Shown here piece after piece: positions 60,366 through 64,000 of a stretch of DNA of 64,000 bases. Numbering within the stretch: position 1 is the stretch's first letter; the number at the start of each line of letters is the position of its first letter. Origin of the DNA: JAFAZI01 sp035501255 (lineage in GTDB: Bacteria > Actinomycetota > Actinomycetes > JAFAQI01); assembly GCA_035501255.1 (NCBI GenBank), contig DATJWM010000008.1, forward strand, positions 4,201 to 68,200. Direction: 5' to 3'. The notes under the pieces are model-generated. The model saw only the letters and a list, made by a program, of their open reading frames with translations, had not been told where the DNA came from and ran no database searches. Made by a program: the position numbers and the translations under genes.

Positions 60366-60371
60366 TAGCGT
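60366..60371 (+). promoter_or_regulatory. Predicted -10 box of the acyl-CoA ligase gene
   Basis: TAGCGT lies 6 nt before the GTG start at 60378 within the AT-rich TGATATAGCGT, predicting a leaderless transcript. No good -35 is visible. Confidence 0.45.
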
Positions 60372-60377
60372 CCTCCC

Positions 60378-62042
60378 GTGGCAACGACGCAAGCCCAGTA
60401 CAACCTCGCGCAGGTGCACGAGGCGGTCAGCGCGGTCGTCCCTGACCGGCTCGCGGTCATCGCGCCCGAAGGTCGCTACACCTATCGTGACCTGACCGAG
60501 GCCAGCCGGCGGTTCGCGAGCGCGCTGCGCGCTCGCGGTTGTGGAGCGGTCCGACCGCGCGCCGAGCTCGCCGGTCACGAGTCCGGACAGGACCATCTCG
60601 CGCTCTACCTGCACAATGGCGTCGAGTACCTGGTCGGCATGCTCGGCGCTTATAAGGCCCGGCTCGCGCCGCTGAACGTCAACTACCGGTACGTCGCTGA
60701 GGAACTGCGCTACGTGCTGGAGAACTCGGCCGCGAAGGTCGTGCTCTGTCACGACGCGCTCGCCCCCGTGCTCGCCGGCGTACTGCCCTCGCTGCCGGGG
60801 GTCGAGCTGGTCGTCCAGGTGGCCGACGGGTCGGAGCAGGAGCTGCTGCCTGGGGCGGTGCGCTACGAGGACTTCCTGCGGGAAGGCTCGCCCGAGCCGC
60901 TCGACGTCGAACTGTCGCCGGACGACCTCTACATCCTCTACACCGGCGGAACGACCGGGAGCCCGAAGGGCGTGCTGTGGCGCCAGCACGACATCTTCGT
61001 CTCCGCCATGGGCGGTCGGCCGTTCGGCGCGACCGAACCGCGGGCATCGCTCGAGGAGATCACCGACGCGGTTGCCGCGAGTGGTGAGACCCGGCTGATG
61101 ATTCTGGCTCCCCTGATGCACGGGGCCGCGCAGTGGGCGAGCTTCACGTCGTTCTCGATGGGCGGGACGGTGGTCGTGTCGCCGAACGTTCATCACTTCG
61201 ACCCGGTCGAGATCCTCAAGACGGTCGAGCGGGAGCGGGTCGTCAGTCTCCAAATCGTCGGTGACGCGATGGGGCGCCCGATTGTCGACGAACTCGAGCG
61301 CGGCGACTACGACGTATCGAGCTTGTTCGTGCTCGGCAGTGGTGGCGCGGCGTTGCACCCCACCACGAAGGAGCGGTTCCTGGAGCTTGCGCCGCACGCG
61401 ATGGTGTTCGACGGCATGGGGTCGAGCGAGGGCGGGATCCAGGGTGCGCACATGTCGACCAAGGGCGACGTGGCCACCGGCACGTTCCGGCCGGGCAGCG
61501 GTGCGGTGGTGCTGAACGCGGACCGGGACGCCCTCCTCGAACCTGGGTCCGAGGAGCAAGGATGGCTCGCCCAGAGCGGGCTCGTGCCGTTGGGTTATCT
61601 CGGAGATCCGGCGAAGACCGCAGCGACCTTCCCGGTGATCGACGGCGTTCGTTACTCGACGCCGGGTGACCGCGCGATCTACCGAGCGGACGGCCAGATC
61701 GAGTTGCTCGGCCGCGACTCGGTCACGATCAACTCGGGAGGGGAGAAGATCTTCGCGGAGGAGGTCGAGGCGGCGCTGCGATCACACCCGGGGGTGTACG
61801 ACGTCGTCGTGGTCGGGCGGCCGAGCGAGCGGTGGGGTTCGGAGGTAGTCGCGATCGTGCAGCCCGCGCCCGGCGCGACCCCGGTCGACGCGGAACTCCT
61901 CGCGGCCGCGCAGGAGCACATCGCGCGCTACAAGCTGCCGAAGGCGATCGTGTATCGCGACGACCTGCACCGCTCCCCGAGCGGGAAGGCCGACTACGCC
62001 TGGGCCGCCCGCGAAGCAGCCTCCGACTCGCCGACCCCGTAA
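60378..62042 (+). CDS. Fatty-acid or aryl-CoA ligase (FadD-like AMP-dependent synthetase)
   Basis: A 554-residue ANL-superfamily enzyme. P-loop motif is YTGGTTGSPKGVLWR (about 192-206). The adenine motif is VFDGMGSSEGG, and GRDSVTINSGGEKIFAEEVE and the RSPSGKADY lysine region mark the C-terminal domain. It resembles actinobacterial FadD enzymes acting on steroid side chains or long-chain acids (the WRQHD after the P-loop is typical), but the substrate is not determined. The GTG start is set by the -10 candidate. The stop lies within the first of two palindromic repeats (62037-62087). Confidence 0.9.
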   Translation: MATTQAQYNLAQVHEAVSAVVPDRLAVIAPEGRYTYRDLTEASRRFASALRARGCGAVRPRAELAGHESGQDHLALYLHNGVEYLVGMLGAYKARLAPLNVNYRYVAEELRYVLENSAAKVVLCHDALAPVLAGVLPSLPGVELVVQVADGSEQELLPGAVRYEDFLREGSPEPLDVELSPDDLYILYTGGTTGSPKGVLWRQHDIFVSAMGGRPFGATEPRASLEEITDAVAASGETRLMILAPLMHGAAQWASFTSFSMGGTVVVSPNVHHFDPVEILKTVERERVVSLQIVGDAMGRPIVDELERGDYDVSSLFVLGSGGAALHPTTKERFLELAPHAMVFDGMGSSEGGIQGAHMSTKGDVATGTFRPGSGAVVLNADRDALLEPGSEEQGWLAQSGLVPLGYLGDPAKTAATFPVIDGVRYSTPGDRAIYRADGQIELLGRDSVTINSGGEKIFAEEVEAALRSHPGVYDVVVVGRPSERWGSEVVAIVQPAPGATPVDAELLAAAQEHIARYKLPKAIVYRDDLHRSPSGKADYAWAAREAASDSPTP

Positions 62043-62087
62043 CGGCGTGACGCTGTTCGGGCATAGCCGTAACGGCGTGACGCCGTT
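62037..62087. repeat. Two 21-bp palindromic direct repeats upstream of tadA
   Basis: CCGTAACGGCGTGACGC(T/C)GTT occurs at 62037-62057 and 62067-62087, one base different and exactly 30 bp apart. The second contains a perfect 7-bp inverted repeat, AACGGCG-TGA-CGCCGTT. The first includes the fadD stop codon. They may be regulator sites for tadA or small hairpins ending the fadD transcript. Confidence 0.55.
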
Positions 62088-62168
62088 GTGTCTGGGTGTC
62101 GCCGACATGGTGTGGCGGTTCTCCACAGTTTCGTAAATTGCCTCTTCCGCGTAGCCGTTGCGCGCGCC

Positions 62169-62174
62169 TAGCGT
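62169..62174 (+). promoter_or_regulatory. Predicted -10 box of tadA
   Basis: TAGCGT is the genome's common -10 form and lies 46 nt before ATG 62220 (15 nt before the alternative TTG 62190). No clear -35 is present. Confidence 0.35.
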
Positions 62175-62219
62175 TTCGCCCCTAACGCCTTGAACGACAG
62201 CGGCTTTGGGGGTGGGGCG

Positions 62220-63482
62220 ATGGATGCGCGGGTGGTTGTCGAGCAGGAAGTCCGCGAGCTCGTGCGGCGCCGCGGGCTCGATCCGGCGGCGGCAGCCGGC
62301 GAGGTACGTCGACTCGTCGAGGATGTTGTTGCCGACTACGACGATCGCACGCTCGGCGGGTCCATGCCGGCCCTCGGCGACCCCGCCGAAGTGACTCGAG
62401 TGGTGTACGACGCGGTCGCAGGCTTTGGCGCGCTTCAGCCCTATCTCGACGACGACACGGTCGAGGAGATCTGGATCAACGACCCCGGCAGAGTGTTCAT
62501 CGCACGTCGCGGGCGCAGCGAACTGACGACGACGATCCTGCGGGCCGAGGAGATTCGCGACCTCGTCGAGCGGATGTTGAAGACCTCCGGCCGTCGGGTT
62601 GACCTCTCGACACCGTTCGTCGACGCGATGCTTCCCGACGGGTCCCGGCTGCACGTCGTCATCCCTGAAATCACGAGGAGAGATTGGGCGGTGAACATCA
62701 GAAAGTTCGTGGTCTCGGCCGACTCGCTCGACGAACTCGTCGGTCTTGGCAGCTTGACCCAGCAGGCGGCACGGTTCCTCGAGGCCGCGGTCGTGTCCGG
62801 CTTGAACGTGATCGTCGCCGGCGGCACCCAGGCTGGGAAAACGACGATGTTGAGCTGTCTCGGAGCCGCCATCCCCGCACGTGAGCGGGTCGTGACATGC
62901 GAAGAGGTCTTCGAGATCCGCCTCCCGCTCCCGGACGTGGTCGCGATGCAGACCCGACAGGCGAACCTCGAGGGCACCGGCGAGGTCCGCCTCCGCCGCC
63001 TCGTGACCGAGGCGTTGCGGATGCGTCCGGATCGCTTGCTTGTCGGCGAGGTTCGCCAGGAGGAATGCCTGGACCTGCTCATCGCCTTGAACTCGGGTCT
63101 GCCCGGCATGTGCACCATTCACGCCAACTCCGCCCGCGAGGCGATCACCAAGTTGTGCACCTTGCCGTTGCTCGCCGGCGAGAACGTCAGCCACAACTTC
63201 GTCGTACCGACCGTCGCGTCGTCAGTTGACTTGGTCGTCCAGGTGGGCCGGGACGCCCTCGGTCACCGCCGGGTGCGCGAGATCGCGGCGGTTCCCGGTC
63301 GGGTCGAGGGCGATCTCGTCGAGGTGGCGGACATCTTCAGCTCGCATGGCGACCGGCTGGTGCGGGCCGACGGGTGGCCGCCGCACCCTGACCGGTTCGA
63401 GCGGGCGGGCTACGACCTCACGACCTTGCTGTCGCCCGCGATTCCCGCCTTCGATCCGCTCTCCGCGCCGTTCGCCTCGTGA
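62220..63482 (+). CDS. tadA: Tad pilus assembly ATPase TadA (CpaF)
   Basis: Hexameric secretion ATPase powering Flp/Tad pilus extension, at the inner face of the membrane. It has 420 residues. An N-terminal domain includes FGALQPYLDDDTVEEIWIN. Walker A is GGTQAGKTT (about 200-208), the Asp box CEEVFEIRLP follows, Walker B is RPDRLLVGEVRQEE, and the His box is MCTIHANSAREA. ATG 62220 is preceded by GGGGGTGGGG; TTG 62190 is in frame but weaker. It is followed after 13 bp by tadB. The cpaB and cpaE-like genes of the system lie about 20 kb upstream. Confidence 0.92.
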   Translation: MDARVVVEQEVRELVRRRGLDPAAAAGEVRRLVEDVVADYDDRTLGGSMPALGDPAEVTRVVYDAVAGFGALQPYLDDDTVEEIWINDPGRVFIARRGRSELTTTILRAEEIRDLVERMLKTSGRRVDLSTPFVDAMLPDGSRLHVVIPEITRRDWAVNIRKFVVSADSLDELVGLGSLTQQAARFLEAAVVSGLNVIVAGGTQAGKTTMLSCLGAAIPARERVVTCEEVFEIRLPLPDVVAMQTRQANLEGTGEVRLRRLVTEALRMRPDRLLVGEVRQEECLDLLIALNSGLPGMCTIHANSAREAITKLCTLPLLAGENVSHNFVVPTVASSVDLVVQVGRDALGHRRVREIAAVPGRVEGDLVEVADIFSSHGDRLVRADGWPPHPDRFERAGYDLTTLLSPAIPAFDPLSAPFAS

Positions 63483-63495
63483 TCCGGCACGGCTG

Positions 63496-64000
63496 ATGGG
63501 GGCACTTGTGGGGCTGGTCGCCGGACTGGGCGGCTGGTTGATCTGGCGCAGCGGACCGCGGGCACCGCAGGCGCGACCACGGTCTCGCCCGACACTCAGC
63601 GAGCGGACCGCTGACCTGCTCGGTCAGGCCGGGTACGACGGGATCCGCCCGCACCAGCTCTACGTCGTCTGCCTCGCCTGTGCAGCTGTCACCTTCGTCG
63701 CGGTCGCAGGCGTGAGCAGGGTGCTCAGCATCGCCATCGCGTTCTCCTGCTTCGCGGCGTACCTCCCGGTCGCGCTCGTCCGGCGTCGTCGGCGCCAGCG
63801 CACGACCGAGCTCCGTGAGATCTGGCCGGAAGTGACCGACAACCTGGCCTCGGCCGTGCGGGCGGGCATGTCGCTGCCCGAGGCATTGGCCGCGCTCTCG
63901 GTCCGGGGGCCGGCATCCTTGCGGCCGACGTTCGCGACGTTCGCCGAGGACTATCGCGCAACCGGCCGGTTCGGTGATTGCCTCGATCGGCTCAAGGACG
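63496..64000 (+). CDS. tadB: Tad pilus membrane protein TadB, 3' end missing
   Basis: The first 168 residues of a type II secretion F-domain protein that forms the inner-membrane platform of the Tad machine. An N-terminal helix (MGALVGLVAGLGGWLIW) and a hydrophobic pair near 55-92 are visible. The T2SSF domain then begins with EIWPEVTDNLASAVRAGMSLPEAL, the typical TadB signature. ATG 63496 follows the tadA stop by 13 bp. The gene runs off the window end; tadC and pilin genes would be expected next. Confidence 0.9.
   Translation, partial: MGALVGLVAGLGGWLIWRSGPRAPQARPRSRPTLSERTADLLGQAGYDGIRPHQLYVVCLACAAVTFVAVAGVSRVLSIAIAFSCFAAYLPVALVRRRRRQRTTELREIWPEVTDNLASAVRAGMSLPEALAALSVRGPASLRPTFATFAEDYRATGRFGDCLDRLKD

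Overview
This is a gene-dense, roughly 70% GC chromosomal window from an actinobacterium. Evidence for that includes a WhiB regulator, the MtrA-MtrB-LpqB signalling set, coenzyme F420 genes (fbiA, fbiB, fbiC), DUF3499, DUF5719, DUF6912, Rv3235-like and TIGR03089 proteins, many GTG starts, and many short overlaps between neighbouring genes. The order manC/fbiB/fbiA/whiB/metallopeptidase-like/DUF3499/manB/SIS/sahH/mtrA/mtrB/lpqB/comF/hpf/secA follows the block known in Mycobacterium tuberculosis as about Rv3264c-Rv3240c. fbiC and Tad genes next to this block fit a lineage outside Mycobacterium (Frankia-, Sporichthya- or Jatrophihabitans-like), but the species cannot be named from sequence alone. 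I see no rRNA, tRNA, CRISPR array, phage or insertion sequence, and no gene-free stretch longer than 300 bases.

Layout. 1-2881: menaquinone genes menC (cut by the window edge), menA and, divergently, menE. 2885-9507: a 58-residue protein, UDP-glucose dehydrogenase, acyl-CoA dehydrogenase, ferrochelatase, acetoacetyl-CoA synthetase and a TIGR03089 protein. 9670-16491: a glycosyltransferase, a sugar nucleotidyltransferase, then fbiB-fbiA divergent from fbiC. 16721-27383: whiB, a large membrane glycosyltransferase, DUF5719, small conserved proteins, the mannose-phosphate enzymes (manB, SIS isomerase) and sahH. 27448-37906: mtrA-mtrB-lpqB, comF, hpf, an orphan response regulator, a cation/proton exchanger and secA.

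37925-48782 holds two Rv3235-like genes, a LysM protein, a BldC-like regulator and the first part of a Tad pilus locus (cpaB, cpaE-like), then lipid and amino-acid metabolism genes. 48949-56909 is a surface module: a 2130-residue protein of about 20 Ig-like units with a C-terminal membrane anchor, translationally coupled to a membrane diguanylate cyclase. Two tandem secreted endonuclease/exonuclease/phosphatase proteins follow, the first behind a leader rich in predicted hairpins. After an acyl-CoA ligase the Tad locus resumes with tadA and tadB, the latter cut by the window end.

Recurring non-coding signals. A 63-bp imperfect palindrome occurs three times, each at or beside a gene 3' end. 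Many genes have a TANNNT hexamer 6-9 nt before the start codon and no Shine-Dalgarno, which suggests leaderless transcripts. Several divergent or upstream regions carry palindromes or tandem repeats that look like operators, most clearly at 43917-43954, 34977-34990, 40678-40711 and 62037-62087.
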